Below, piece by piece: positions 12,864 to 25,100 of a stretch of DNA of 64,000 nucleotides (the first letter of the stretch is position 1; each line of letters starts with the position of its first letter). Both the position numbers and the translations under genes were made by a program. The notes below the pieces were generated by a model. It had not been told where the DNA came from and searched no databases. It was given only the letters and a program-made list of their open reading frames with translations. Source of the stretch: Rebecca billardiae RCC1528 (taxonomy: Eukaryota; Haptophyta); assembly GCA_965240325.2 (NCBI GenBank), contig OZ251227.1, forward strand, positions 1,116,001 to 1,180,000. The letters run 5' to 3'.

Positions 12864-13439
12864 TCAGCCGCTGGTGGCAGCTGGTCGAGCCTGCCCCGTG
12901 CTCCCCGAGCGGTCGCGTACGCGCCTGCCGCTCGAGCCAGCTGGCTGGCTGGCGGCGGCTGGCGCTGCGGCGTCGTCCAGGGTGCGCTTCGTCCGCTGCT
13001 GCGGCAGCTCCTCGTCGTCCAAGTCGTCGCCCGGGGGCGAGTCTCGGTCCTCGTGGAGCGGGGCAGCAGGGACTGGCGTGGGTGCAGCGGCCGGTGCCAG
13101 GCGCGCCGCCTTGCGCGCCTGGCGTTCCTTGACGGCGCGGCGCGTCGAGGAGCGACGGCTCGATGGAGAACGAATCCGTCGGCCCTCGGCGTCGCGCCGT
13201 TGCTCGCGCTTCCCACGCCGGGGCTTCTTCTTCCGCTTCTGAGAGTGCTGCTGCTCGTCGTTCGCCTGCAGCGCCTCAGCGTCCGAGCCCTGCGCGGCGG
13301 GCGGGCGCACCGGCGAGGCCGGCGTGCGCGCTGCGTGCTGGGCGGTCCGCGGGGGAGCAGTAGGAGGCGCGCCACGACCTCCCTTGCGCCGCCGGCGGGG
13401 GCCGGCGGGTTTTCCCTGTGGAGAAGCACCTGGGGCCAT
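12864..13439 (-). CDS. Hypothetical highly basic protein, doubtful
   Basis: A 191-codon ORF with a true ATG at 13439. Its composition is more protein-like than neighbouring shadows. It has a Lys/Arg-rich block (SQKRKKKPRRGKREQRRDAE) resembling a nuclear localisation signal, a second basic stretch, an acidic patch (PPGDDLDDEELPQQR) and an Ala/Pro tail. No fold or family is recognised. It lies between two small inverted-repeat elements, so it could be a transposon remnant. An overlapping plus-strand ORF (12750-13712) and another minus frame are also open, so coding is unproven. Confidence 0.28.
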   Translation of the reverse strand: MAPGASPQGKPAGPRRRRKGGRGAPPTAPPRTAQHAARTPASPVRPPAAQGSDAEALQANDEQQHSQKRKKKPRRGKREQRRDAEGRRIRSPSSRRSSTRRAVKERQARKAARLAPAAAPTPVPAAPLHEDRDSPPGDDLDDEELPQQRTKRTLDDAAAPAAASQPAGSSGRRVRDRSGSTGQARPAATSG

Positions 13440-13898
13440 CCTCCTGCGTGGCCGGCCTGGCGATGGAGTGCGTCAGCCGCGTGCTGCATCCGGAAGCGTG
13501 ATGGTCCACCAGCGCGAGGGGCCATCCGCGGCGGTGCGCTTCGATCCGTCACACAGTGCGCGGTCGGAGAAGCGCAGCTCGCCGGGGAAAGTCCCCTCGG
13601 GCTCGGTGTTCGTGGCGACGCTGGGCATCCTCGGTCTGCGTGGCCATGCTGGGAGGCACTGTGGCCGGTACGGCCGCCATTATTAGTCATATGGCAGTTC
13701 GTATTTTCGTAGTCGTTCATGCAGTTCTTCACTTCATATCGCGTCATTACAGCTCGTCTCCAATCACCCGCGACGCGGCAACTGCCCCGCCGGCATACCG
13801 CGCAGGTTCATAGTTACGGCGAGCCCGTTCGGTGGTTTGATTGGACGCAGGCCACTTAAACGACCCCACGATTTTTACCGCTCTTGATTGCAGGTATC
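13440..13898. other. Intergenic, nothing recognised
   Basis: A GC-rich half followed by a lower-GC half (13680-13890). No gene, RNA or repeat could be supported. Confidence 0.5.
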
Positions 13899-15341
13899 AC
13901 CGATTTCGGGCAACCGTGCTCATAAAGTCTGATTGTGTGACTTCAGATTGGAAAGTCAAGTCGAACCGACTTCGACTTCCAAAGCTTCTGTCGAATCCCA
14001 AAGCGAAGTGAGCTTGCGGTTTGCGTTCCACTTTGGAAGTCGAAGCGGAACACGTGTCAAAGCGGTGACCCCTCTTCTGAGAAGCTGGCTTCACACGTTG
14101 GGAGCACTTTGCCCAATCGGGTTCGCTTGTGCGGCGGCGGCGGCGGTGGCGGCGGCGAGGGCTTCTCCGGCGGCGGGGCGCGCACGGGGCACGGCGCGGC
14201 GGGAGCGGATGTGCTCGCACAGCCGGCGCGTGTGGACGGGCTGTTGTGGAAGTGCACGTGGCGCCCTCCTGCGCCGCGCGTCTTGCGCCACGCCTCTCTC
14301 GCCGCGGCTCAGGGCAGCGCGCATGCGCGCGCCGCCTCAAGGCCAGCCTAGTGCCGCGCCGCAGCCGACCGCGCGCGCGCCGTGCGCGGCGTGGCCGGGA
14401 AGGAACGGGCGCGGCTGCCGGGCGAGATGGCGACGCCATACGCGCACGCCATGCCGCCCCGCGACGCCGCGAAAGGGCACAATAACGGATCCACACAGCT
14501 GTTGACGAGTTGGCTGACCACTAGTCGTAACAAGCCAGACCTGAGCTCGAAGAAGATGATGATGAACGATCATCAGCGCGAGAAAAGCGTCGCATGGCGC
14601 ACCTTCTACATGGCCGTATGGTGATAGACACGCATGCACGCACAGCACTTGTGCCCGTCTGGCACCGTTCTGCGTCTCAATGATCGTCCCGATAAGGGTC
14701 ACGACCGCGAGGCCGTGCACGCCATTTGTGACCAGCCGAAGAGGCATGCAAACGGACCGACGACACGGTCGTCAAGGCGTGGCGGGGCGGCATGGGGAGC
14801 ACACGTGGGGTCGCCATCTCGCCCGGCAGCCGCGCCCGTTCCTTCCCGGCCACGCCGCGCACGGCGCGCGCGCGGTCGGCTGCGGCGCGGCAAGGCTGGC
14901 CTTGAGGCGGCGCGCGCATGCGCGCTGCCCTGAGCCGCGGCGAGAGAGGCATGGCGCAAGACGCGCTGCGCAGGAGGGCGCCATGTGCACTTCCACAACA
15001 GCCCGTCCGCACGCGCCGGCTGTGCGAGCACATCCGCTCCCGCCGCGCCGTGCCCCGTGCGCGCCCCGCCGCCGGAGAAGCCCTCGCCGCCGCCGCCGCC
15101 CGCTGACCAACTCGACCCTGTACTTTGGCTTCGCTTCGGAACGACTTTGCCACTCCGAGCCGTCAAGTTTGCGAAGCGGTACCGAAGCGAGACCCGTTCG
15201 CAAAGGACGTTCGACTTCATAGGACCGAAGGTGTTCTGAACTAGGAGCTGGCTTCCGAACACACTTCCGAAGAGGGGATGAAGTTGAAGTCTCACTTCAG
15301 CTTGAGAATCACTTTGATGAGCACGGTTGCCCGAAATCGGT
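13899..15341. mobile_element. Foldback element 1 (1.4 kb) with 25 bp TIRs and about 340 bp inner inverted arms
   Basis: The ends 13899-13923 and 15317-15341 are perfect 25-bp inverted repeats (ACCGATTTCGGGCAACCGTG...). Inside, 14126-14475 and about 14770-15106 are a second, longer inverted pair with few differences, separated by a spacer of about 300 bp. The outer segments are rich in CTTCGA/AAGTCG words. The many ORFs in the arms are the same sequence read on both strands and carry no motif. No transposase is encoded, so it would be non-autonomous. Confidence 0.75.
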
Positions 15342-15352
15342 TATAAAGTCAT

Positions 15353-15840
15353 GGGAATCCTCCGGAAGTCCGACGAGGACCGACCGAGCAACCAGAACTC
15401 CGACAAACCTCCGCATCTCAGCACGGCGATTTCCGGACTGGCACCCCCGCCAGTTTTCCGACGGCCAGAAGCTTCGGGAGCGAGCAAATGGCGCCGCTCG
15501 CCCGCAACGCGGAAGATACCGCTCGCGGCGAACCGGCGCGAACGCCCGCCTTGTATTCGGGCGGAGTACCCTAATGAGCGGGGGTGGGCACTTTCGTATT
15601 GCGCGCAGCCTGACGCCCACCCGCGACGAAACGACGCCGTCGACTCCTCCCGCCCGGACCGCCGCCGGAACGTTGCTCGTCAATTAGTTAGAGAAATGCG
15701 ACGCCGGGGGGCGCGCCGCAAAACTTGCTCCCGAGCTCGCCACGAGGGAGGGCTGGGCGTGAGCACGACGTTAAGGGGGTACGCCTTCCACGCGCGCGGG
15801 CGTCGTGCGCGCGCCGCGCGGTCGCGCGCGGCGCATCGCG
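15353..15840. repeat. Left terminal inverted repeat of the MULE
   Basis: Inverted copy of 32631-33118, collinear over 488 bp. The one block of 13 substituted bases is at about 15750-15762; otherwise there are scattered single mismatches. It carries TCAATTAGTTAGAGAAATG, an AT-rich word and an ATG, which opens the same short Arg-rich leader as in the right TIR. It probably contains the promoter and 5' UTR of the plus-strand gene. Confidence 0.9.
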
Positions 15841-16172
15841 CACACGCACCGACCGTTCTTGTTCCCTGCGGCCTCCCCTCGCAGGAGTTCCCCCTTCTCG
15901 CATCCGAGTCGGTCTGAGGCGTCGACGGTCGCCGGCCGCGACGAGCAGGCAAGTCGCACTCGTGATTCGTGAATGGTGCGAGGTCGCGGTGGGCCGGGGC
16001 GGGTGTGTGTGGTCGGCAGCGATGTTGGTGGCGTGCGCCGCCGCGCGCGCGCACACCGCACCACTCCCATGCGCCCCCGTCCCCTGTCTGACGATGTGCC
16101 CCGTGTGTGTGCTCGCGCGCGCCTGCGTTTGCCTCTCCGCCGCACGTGCTGGCACGTACCGCGCAGGCGGGC

Positions 16173-19100
16173 ATGCGGCATGTGTCCGCCGGCCCCAGCA
16201 GTCAGGACGACCTGCTGCTCGTGGACGCGGTGATCGCAGCGGCTGACGACGCGTTGTGCACGCTGCAGTTCTCCTCGGCAGCAGCCCCGTGGACGTTCAC
16301 CTTTGGTCTGGTGCTGTGCACCCTCGGCGTGGTCCACAGCACCGACGTGGGCCTTGGCGCCGCCGCCGCGCAGGTCACAGTGCCGCGCGTATGGGGTGGC
16401 AGCGGCGCCGACGCGCTGCTCACTGTGGTGGAGTGTGCGGAGTTGTTGGCTTCGCACCCGGACGCGCTGCGTGAGCGCGCGGACTCGGTGGCGCGCGTGT
16501 GCGCGGCGGCCCTTTGGTTCAGGGCCGTCGCGCAGATCGCCGTGCGCGCTGCCTGTGGTGCTTCCGCCGACGGGGCTCTGGCGGAGGAGGGCAGTTTCGC
16601 GGAGACGGCGCGACTGACGGCGTCCGCAGCGGCGCTCGGAGGGAAACCGGCGCCGCCGCCCGCAGGCACGTCCCACGCGCGCCGCTCGGGTGGCGCGGAG
16701 TCGCTGTCGCCGTCGTCCTCGGCGCCGACCCCAGGGCAGCACGCACGCGCCGCTGAGCACGCGCAGGGCGCATGCGCGTGGGCAGTGCGTGCGGCCTGGG
16801 CCGCCGCTCCGTTCCGGACGAAGCTGGCTCTGGCGGCGTTGTGCGCCCCCCGTCCGGATGCCCGCCCAGGTGCTGGGACTGGCGGAGGCGTCGACGACGT
16901 GCTCCCGGCGACGACGGCGGCGGCGGCGGCGCCGTCGGGCGCTTGGACGGGCGCGCCCCCCCCGTGCCCGCCGCTGTCATGCCCGTCCGAGGCGGTGATG
17001 TACTACGCGCGCGCCGTCTTCGGCGCGGACGCTGGCCAGTCCGAGCCTCTGTTCGTCGCCTTCGAGCGCGTGGCGTCGTGGCCAGCAGGCCGCAGCAGCC
17101 TCTGCGCGGACGCGCTGCGTGCGCGAGCGGCGGAGCTGCGCACGCAGGCGTACGCTGCCGTACGCGCGCTCTGCGCGCCCGTGCCGGCGCAGCCGCGCGC
17201 GTTCGTTCCCGCGTCGGCTGAGCAGGCACGCTGGCGCGACCAGCAGCTGCGTGCGGAACTCGAGAGCGCCCGCTTGGCGTGGCTCGGCGCCGTCTCGCAG
17301 GCCGTCGTGGGGGCCGGCGAAGGGGTGGCGGCAGATGGAGCGCCGCGCGCTGCCACGTCCGGCGCCGCCGCTGGACGTGACGCCGCCGTGCGCGCAGCCG
17401 CCGTCAGGCTGCGTGCTGCCGTGGTCGCCGACGGCCACGCCGGTCTTGCGGCCTTTGTGGCCGCGTGCGAGGACGGCTCGCTGCGCGAAGGGTGGCTGGC
17501 GCGGCCGTTGCTGCGGGCCGCCTCCACCATCGCCGAGCGCACCGTGTGGGCAGTGGTCATCCCGCTCGCGCCCGCGCTGGTGCACGTCGGCGAGGGCGCG
17601 CGTCTGCACCCCTTGCTCGACGCCACCTTCGCGCAGGCCCTCGTGGCCGGCGCGGCCGTCTCGCAGCCGCCAGTGACGCTGGTGCTGACGCTGTGCGGTG
17701 CGCACGCTGTCGTGGGCGCCGCTGCGCCGTGGCGCGACGAGGTGACGAGCGCGGCGTCGGGCGCGATGCGCCCTGCCTCCGCCGTGGTGGTGCCGCGCGC
17801 GCTGCCGCCTGCAGGCGAGCCGCCGCTGGGCGACGCGCTGGCGCCGACGCCTGCGGCGGCGCCCGCGCCCAGCCTCGACGACATGCTCGCGCATAACACC
17901 GCGGTTGGGCGCGCGCTGCAGGCCGCGTTTGGTGCCGCCGCTGCGGCACCGCAGCGTTTGGACATGGACATGGGCGTGCTGGTTGGCCCGTTGCGCGAGT
18001 ACGTGCTGCAGCACGCAGGCCTCGGCGGGGACGGCGATGCGTCCATGCCCTTGCTGGATGAGGGTGGCGGCCTCCTGCGCACGGTGCACGCGTACCAGTC
18101 CGCGGACGCGGGCGGCGAGGCGGCCGCGCAGCGGCGCTGGGGGGTGGGCGACCACGGCTCCTCTGCGCGCTCGGTGCTGGGGTGCCGCGCCTTTGAGCGC
18201 GTGGTGGCGGCGCTGAAGGGCGTCGTGAGCTCGTTGTTCCGCGGCGACGCCTCTGACGGTGTCCGCGGCCTCGACGCGCTCGACCTCACGGCCTGGCATG
18301 TCTTCGGGCGGCCGATGCGTCCGCCCGACGGGGGCCGCGGCACGTGCGACGACGGCGACGTCACGACGTACGGGTGGCACGTCGACGGCACGACCGACGA
18401 GGACCATCTGTGGACGGCAGTGGTCCTCTTGCACTTGCCGCAAAGTGTGCCCACCAATCCCTTCCCGCTGCAGACGGTCGGCGCGCGCCCCCCCGGTGCG
18501 CGCGCCGACGCCGTGCCGCTGCACGGCGACGTTGCCCTGCAGGAAAGCGCAGGTGCAGTGCACATCTTCCCCGCCATGTGGCATCACCGCTCGGCCCCCA
18601 GTGCGCGCGCCGCGTCCTCGGGGTCCGTGCCGTCGTCCTCGCGCAAGAGGCCTACGCGTCAGGGTGCGGCGGACGCGCTCGTCCTGAAGGCTGTGTTCTC
18701 ATTCGGGGGGCGGGGCCTCGCGGACACATTCCGCGCTTCGTTCACGCCGCCGCCGAGCGCGCCTCGCCCCGCCGCCACGCCGTGCGCGGCGCGCTCCGAC
18801 CCGCCTCCCACGCCGTATCGGCTCGTGCCCGCCCTCGAGCGCGGGCTCCAGCACTCGTTTGAGACCAGGCTGCGCTGGGGGGCTGAGCCCACGCGCGCTG
18901 GCGCTGACGCCCGCTTCCGGCTCGGCTCGCCTGCGCACCACGAGTACGTCTCCCGCCTGGTGGTCGACCTGCCGACCGCGGCGCACGGCCAGCAGGCGCC
19001 GTCGGACCACGAGCAGCGGGCCTGGGCGCAGTCGGCGCTGCAGCTGGCGCTGCCCGTGTGCGCTGCCGACGGCGCGCAGCTCGCACATGAGCGCGCAGCG

Positions 19101-22100
19101 GCGCCTGCCGTGCCCCACGTCGTGGGGCTTGCGGGCGGCCACCCCGCGCCTCACGCCGACGGCGGTGGGCGCGCGCCCACCGCCGCGGCCGCGCACGGCA
19201 CGGGCGCGCACGTGGGCGCCCCCTTTGACGAGGGCGCGCGGCCCCCACGCGCCGATGGCGTTGACGACCCGGCTGTCGGGCCGCGCGCGCCCACGGCCGT
19301 GCGTCGCCCCGACGCAGCGTCCGCCCCGCTGCGGCACACCGGCGCCCGCCAAAGCTCGAGCTCGGACGCGCCGGGCGCGCACGAGCCCGCGTCGCCGCGG
19401 CCTGGCGATGGGCACTCTTCGCCCGCTCGCGTGGCAACGCCAGCGCCGGGCGCACCCTGCGCTGCGGGCGACGCCGTGCCCTGCGTCGCGGTGACGGTGC
19501 CCGGCGCTGCTGTGTGCGCCGCGACGGCGCGCCCGCCACTCCACCCGGCGGGGCCGCCCCTCGACAGCAGCAGCGCGCGCGCGGTGATCGCGCAGCCGCC
19601 CGGCTGCGCCTCGCGCGCGCCGCCGCAGCCGCGCGGCGCCTCCGGTGGCGACGGCGGCAATGACGACGACGACGCGCGGCTGAGGGCCCTCCCTGCGCTG
19701 CCGCACGCAGGTGGCCTCTTGTCCGGCGGGGACCTCGCCCTGGCCCTGCACGCCGGCCAGCGTGCCCACCTCGGTGGCCACCTTGCCGACGCGTTGGCGA
19801 CGGAGAAGTCGGCGCCCGCATGGGCGCGCGGTGGAGTGCCCCTCGTCGACGCGTCCGTGGGCCATAGGACGCACACGACGGCGGCCGCCCGCGGCAACGC
19901 GCCGCTGTTCGCCCTGAGCGCGGACTGGCCGACGATGCGCGTCGGCGAGTCCGACGCCCGCGGCGAGCCGCTCGTCACGGACGCCGATCCCGCCAGTGCC
20001 GCCATCGACGTGCGCGACTGGGAGGAGGGCATCGCGGACGACGACTGCGCGGACGCCCGCGCGCGCGCGGCGCAGGCGGCACTGCAGGCGGACGAGTCCG
20101 CCGACAGCGACGCCGCTCGCGCGCGCGACCCGCTGGCTGCCCTCATGCCGTGTCCACCCATCGTCGCTCGCGCGCAGCCGCCCTCCACCGGTCCCGCCGA
20201 GCCCCGCGCCGGCCAGGCCGGCGCCCGGCTTGTTGCGCCGGAGTCGCTGCACCACGGCGGTGACGCCGGGTACTTCCGCTACTCCGCGCCGTCGAGCACC
20301 TCGGCGAGCACGTCGGCGGCAGCGCACCGCCTCGAGCTCCGGCCCCTGGCACTGTGGAGGAAAATGGGCTTGCGGGCGCCGCGCCCGTACTCCCAGGTGA
20401 AGGCGGACGCCACCCTGCTCGAGCCCCCGATGGTGCGCCAGGTGTACCCGCGCCTCGCCGACGCGCTCACGCACGCCTCGGAGTGCGCGCTGCACCGGGG
20501 GGCCATGCCGCCGACGCGGCGCGTCGACCGCGCCAAGCTGACGATCGGATGCCCCACGCCCGGGTGCCCGTCCGTGGTGGTGGTGGGCCCGTCGAAGTAC
20601 GTGGACACGTTTGGCGCGCCGCCGTGGGCCGTGCAACGCTCGGTCGCGCACGGCTCCATGTGCCGCAACCTGCGCATGGGCAAGGGGTCCGAGGAACACC
20701 CCATCGGCTCGCTGCCGCGCCCGACCAACCAGCCGGGCGTGCGCACGACGCCGTACTCCCAACACGAGCTCGGGCGGGCGATCGTCGAGGACTGGAAGGC
20801 GCGCTTGGCCCGGCGCGGGACCACGCACGCGCAGCTGTGCTACGGCCCGCAGCAAGCACGAGAGGTCGCGCGCCAGCTGGACGCAGAGCTCCCCATGGGT
20901 GAATCGCTCATCGCGCGAGCGCACAAAGAAGCGCGCGCCGAGATCTACGGGGACGACACGGCCATGTCGCGCGACCTCGTGGCCGTGTGCGCGTCGCTGT
21001 CGCAGGAGGGCAACGAGGTCGCGCCCATCATCTTCCACGAGAACTCGGTCGAGGACGCGCTGCTGGCCATGTTCGGCCGCGTGCACGACGAGGTGCAGCA
21101 GGGGCTGCCGGCGGGCGCGCAGCGCGCGGCCTTCAACCCCGACGCGGCGGAGGTGCAGAAGGCGCTGGCTGACGTGCGCGGCAAGAAGGCAGTGGGTGGC
21201 TTCCACTACGTGCCCAAGCAGGCCAAGGCGCTTTACCGCGAGCACTTTCACGCGAAGGGCAACACGGCCGCGTTCAGCGACGCGTGCTTCCTGCACCGCC
21301 CCGCCAGCGGTGGCGCGAAGCGCGCGGGTGCGCGCGCCCGCCGCACCCGGGCACGCCCTCGCGACGCCGCGTGCGTCCGTGCCGCCTCAGCGCCCGCCCG
21401 TCTGACCTGCCCGCGCGCACGCACGCGCGCGACGCAGGCATGCTCTTCGTCACGCTGGCCGTGAACGCCAACCGGCAGCTGTTCGTCTTGTGCGTGTCGT
21501 ACATCGTCGACGTGGAGTGCCTGGACTCGTGGTGCGCGCACGTCGGATACCTCATGCAGCACCTCGGCGGGGCGGCTGTGTGGGACGACCCCAACGGCGT
21601 CACCATCTCGGACGGCCAGAAGGGCCTGCGCGGCGCGTGGAAGCTGCTGTGCCCGCGCAGGCACCTCTTCCTGTGCACGTTCCACAAGCGCCAGACCTTC
21701 ATCACGGGCTACGCACACTCGGCGAACGAGGTGCCCACCATCCTGCGCGTGTTCGACGCGTGCGTGGACGCGTTGACCGAGGAGGTGTGGGAGGCCGCCT
21801 GGGTGGAGATGCCAGAGTCGGCCAAGCGCATCCTCGACGTCATCCCCCGCGAGGAGCTCTTCCCGTGCTTCGCGCCGGTGTCCCTGCGCGGCTACGTGAC
21901 GTCCGCGCCGGCGGAGTCCTTCATGCACTGGCTGCTGCCGGTGCGCAAGGCGCAGGGCCCGGTGTGGATGCTGCTCGACCTGCACGACAACCTCTTTCGC
22001 CTCTACGCGACGCACCGCAGCGTCGCCGTGCGCCACGCCCTGAAGCCCGACGCCGATGATGAGGTGCACGGGTTGCCGCCACGGCACCTGGAATACGTGC

Positions 22101-25100
22101 GCCAGCAGGTGAGCACGGCGCGCACGCTCTCTCAGGTGGAAGTGCACCGTGTCCTCGACGGGCCGCACGCAGGTGCCCTGCGCATGCTCAACACCACGGA
22201 CGGCTCGGCGCCGCGCCACGTGTACCTCGACGAGTTCCGGTGCTGCGCGTTGCTGCGCCGCAAGCGCCTGCCGTGCATGCACTTCTGCCGCGTGGCGACC
22301 TCCGTCGGCCGTGCCATGGGCACGTGCTTGCCCCAGGACCTGCGCTGCGAGACGTGGTTCGCGCAGGTGGGCCTTCGGGTCGAGCGCGACGCACACGACA
22401 CCCGGGTGGACACGCTCGGGCGCGTCGTGGCCATCACCAAGCTCGACGTCATCACACCGCCCCAGCGCCTGGAGGACGCCATTGCGGCTCTGCTGCTGCC
22501 CGCTCTCGCCAAGCGCGCCCTGCTCGAAAAGTACGTGGCCATGCCAGCGGTGCCCGCGCGCGTGGGCAGGCCCGCGTCCTCGGCGCGACGGCTGGCGTTC
22601 TGGGAGGGCCGCGCCGGGGCGCGCCACCCGCGCGCACCGCGCGCGCGCGCGCCGCGCGTGCAGTTGGGCAAATCCGCGGCGTCGTACGTGCGCCCCTTGA
22701 GGGAGCAAGCCCCGGACGGCGACTTCGCCCGGCGCGTGCGCGAAGCGCACCGCGACGAGCTCGCGCGTGTGCTCGAGGGGCTGCCGGAGCACCTGTACGG
22801 CATCGCGCACACGCACGTGCTCGACGACACTAACGTGCTCGTGCGCGTGGCCGGCCCGCTCCGCGAGGGTGTGGTTGCGAACCAGCGACGTCGCCACTTT
22901 GCCACGTACACGGCCGGCACGACCGCCGCCGCGCAACTGCGCTGCTGCGCGTGTTTCGACCCCGAGGCCGCGGACCTCAGCGCGGCGTGGCCGGCGGACT
23001 CGCCGCCGATCGACCCCCGACTGGCGTGCCAGGGCTGCGCCTGCTTCATCCACTCGCCCGCGCAGTGCAAGTATGTGTGGCACCTCGGCGCGCTGGACAG
23101 CGGGCTGTACATGTGCACGTGCTGCTACTTCCTGCTCGTCGCGGGGGCGTGGAAGCGCCTGCGCGAAGCGCGCGCAGCCGCGGCGGGCGAGGCGGCGGCG
23201 CCCGACGGGCCGCGCGGCGCGAGGCCGGAGGACGTGCCATACCACCGTATGCGCGGACAGCACGGCGGTGGGGCCGCGCGCGGCGACCCCGCGCGCACCG
23301 CAGGCGCGCGCGGGGGCCGCGCAGGCGGCCGCGGGGGCCGCGGCGCGGCGGCGCCCGCGCCCGGGCGCGCGCAGCCGGCGGCCGCCCAGACGCGCGACGG
23401 CGCCGCCGCGGCGGGCGCGGGCGCGCGCGGCGGCCCGCGCCGGCACTGCGCGCGCGCGATCGCCTCGCAGGCACTTGGCGGCACCGGCGTACGCATGGGC
23501 TTCGCGACGGCACCGATGCCAAACGCCGCCACGCAGCGGCCGGCCGCACCGCCTGAGGGCACGACGGGCCCGCGCAGTGGCGCGGACGCCGGCACGACGC
23601 CCGCCGCGCGCGCGCGCGCGCACGCCGCGGAGCCGCTGCCGGCCACGGGCGACACAGTACCGCTGGCGGCGACTGAGCATCCCTTCCGCCCCCCGTGGCC
23701 CGGCGCCCACGCGCCACCGCCACCGGGTGCGCGAGTCCCTCGGGCGCGCGCGGGCGCGGCAGAGCCACCGGCGGAGGCGGCGGAGTCCGAGTCGGCGTAC
23801 GCGCGCCTCGCTGACGACAGCGCCGCAGTGCTCGCGGCGTTGCGGCGCATACCTGGCATCGGTCGGGGCAGGGCAGCCATGTTCATGTGCAGTCGCGGCC
23901 TGTCAGCACCGTGGCCCACGCTCAGCGAGACGGCCGGTGACGCATTCGGCGCGTCCAGCGCGACGACGGGCAAGGTGCTGGCACAGTTTGCGCGCGCCGC
24001 CGCCGCCCCCGCCGAGCTGGCGCGCGCGCACGCGTCGCCCGCCGTGCCCGCCGAGGGCAGTGGCGGCGCGAGGGGCTCGGGCGGCGCCGCTCCGAACGCG
24101 GCCTCCCACGTGTGGGCGCACGCAGGCGCACACGACGTCGCGGCGGCGGCGGCGGGCCTGGCGGACGTCCTGGCTGGCGGCGGCGGCGCGGGCGCAGGCG
24201 CCGCAGGCCAGGCGGGCGCCGCGGCTGGCACCTCCCGCGCGGGCGCGGGGGCCGCGTCTGCGCCGTGCGCGCCCAAGCGCCCTCGGACTGCGGCCGCCGC
24301 CGACGACGCGGGCGGTGCGGCCGCGGATGGGCGCCTGCCGCCGGCTTCGCGCCAGGCGGCGGGCGCCCGCGCGTCCACGGCGGGGCCATCGTCGGCGGCG
24401 CGGTCGGTGCCGACGCCGGGCCCAACGCGCGCAGGCGCCGACCTGCTGGGGACGGCGCGTGGCACGTCTGGTGCCGCGGACGACACAGCCGTCGCCACCG
24501 CGGACGACGCGGTCGCCCACTTGGCGCGCACTGGTCTGCCGGTGCGCGACGCTGGAGCGCGCGCCGCGGGCGATGACCGCCACGCGCCGGTGCGCCTGTT
24601 CCACGCCGCCGACGCCGCCGCCGGCGCAGACGACCACGACGCCGAATTCGCCCGATTACGGCTCTGCTGCGCCCAGGCAGTGCTCGACGACCTCTGGGGC
24701 GCGGGCGCCGCACAGCCGTTGCCCGTGCCAGCCGACGGTGACGACGTGCTGCACGCGGTGCTCGCGCACGCGCACGCGCGGGCGCGTCCGCCCAGCACGC
24801 TTGAGGCCCTGTGGTGGGCGTGCTGCGCGCGGCGCCTGCGCGCGGCGGCCGCGTCGTGGCTGGCCGCGCACGCGCATGCCACGCCCACCGAGCACTCCGT
24901 CGGCTGGGGTGGCGCGCTGGGCCCGGCCGAGTCGGCAGAGGACCTGCGAGCGCAGGCGCGCTTCATCGGCTTGTGCGGCGCTGACGTGCGCGCACTTCCC
25001 CCGGAGAGCGCAGGTGGCGACGAAGCTGGGCAGGCGCGTTTGCGGGCTCTGCGCATGGTGGCCCCCGACGACTCGTCGTCGTGGCACACCCCCGGCCAGG

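Noticed and set aside
16107-16172. Upstream start of the MULE gene at 16107
   Set aside because: The codon there is GTG, not ATG. The first in-frame ATG is 16173.
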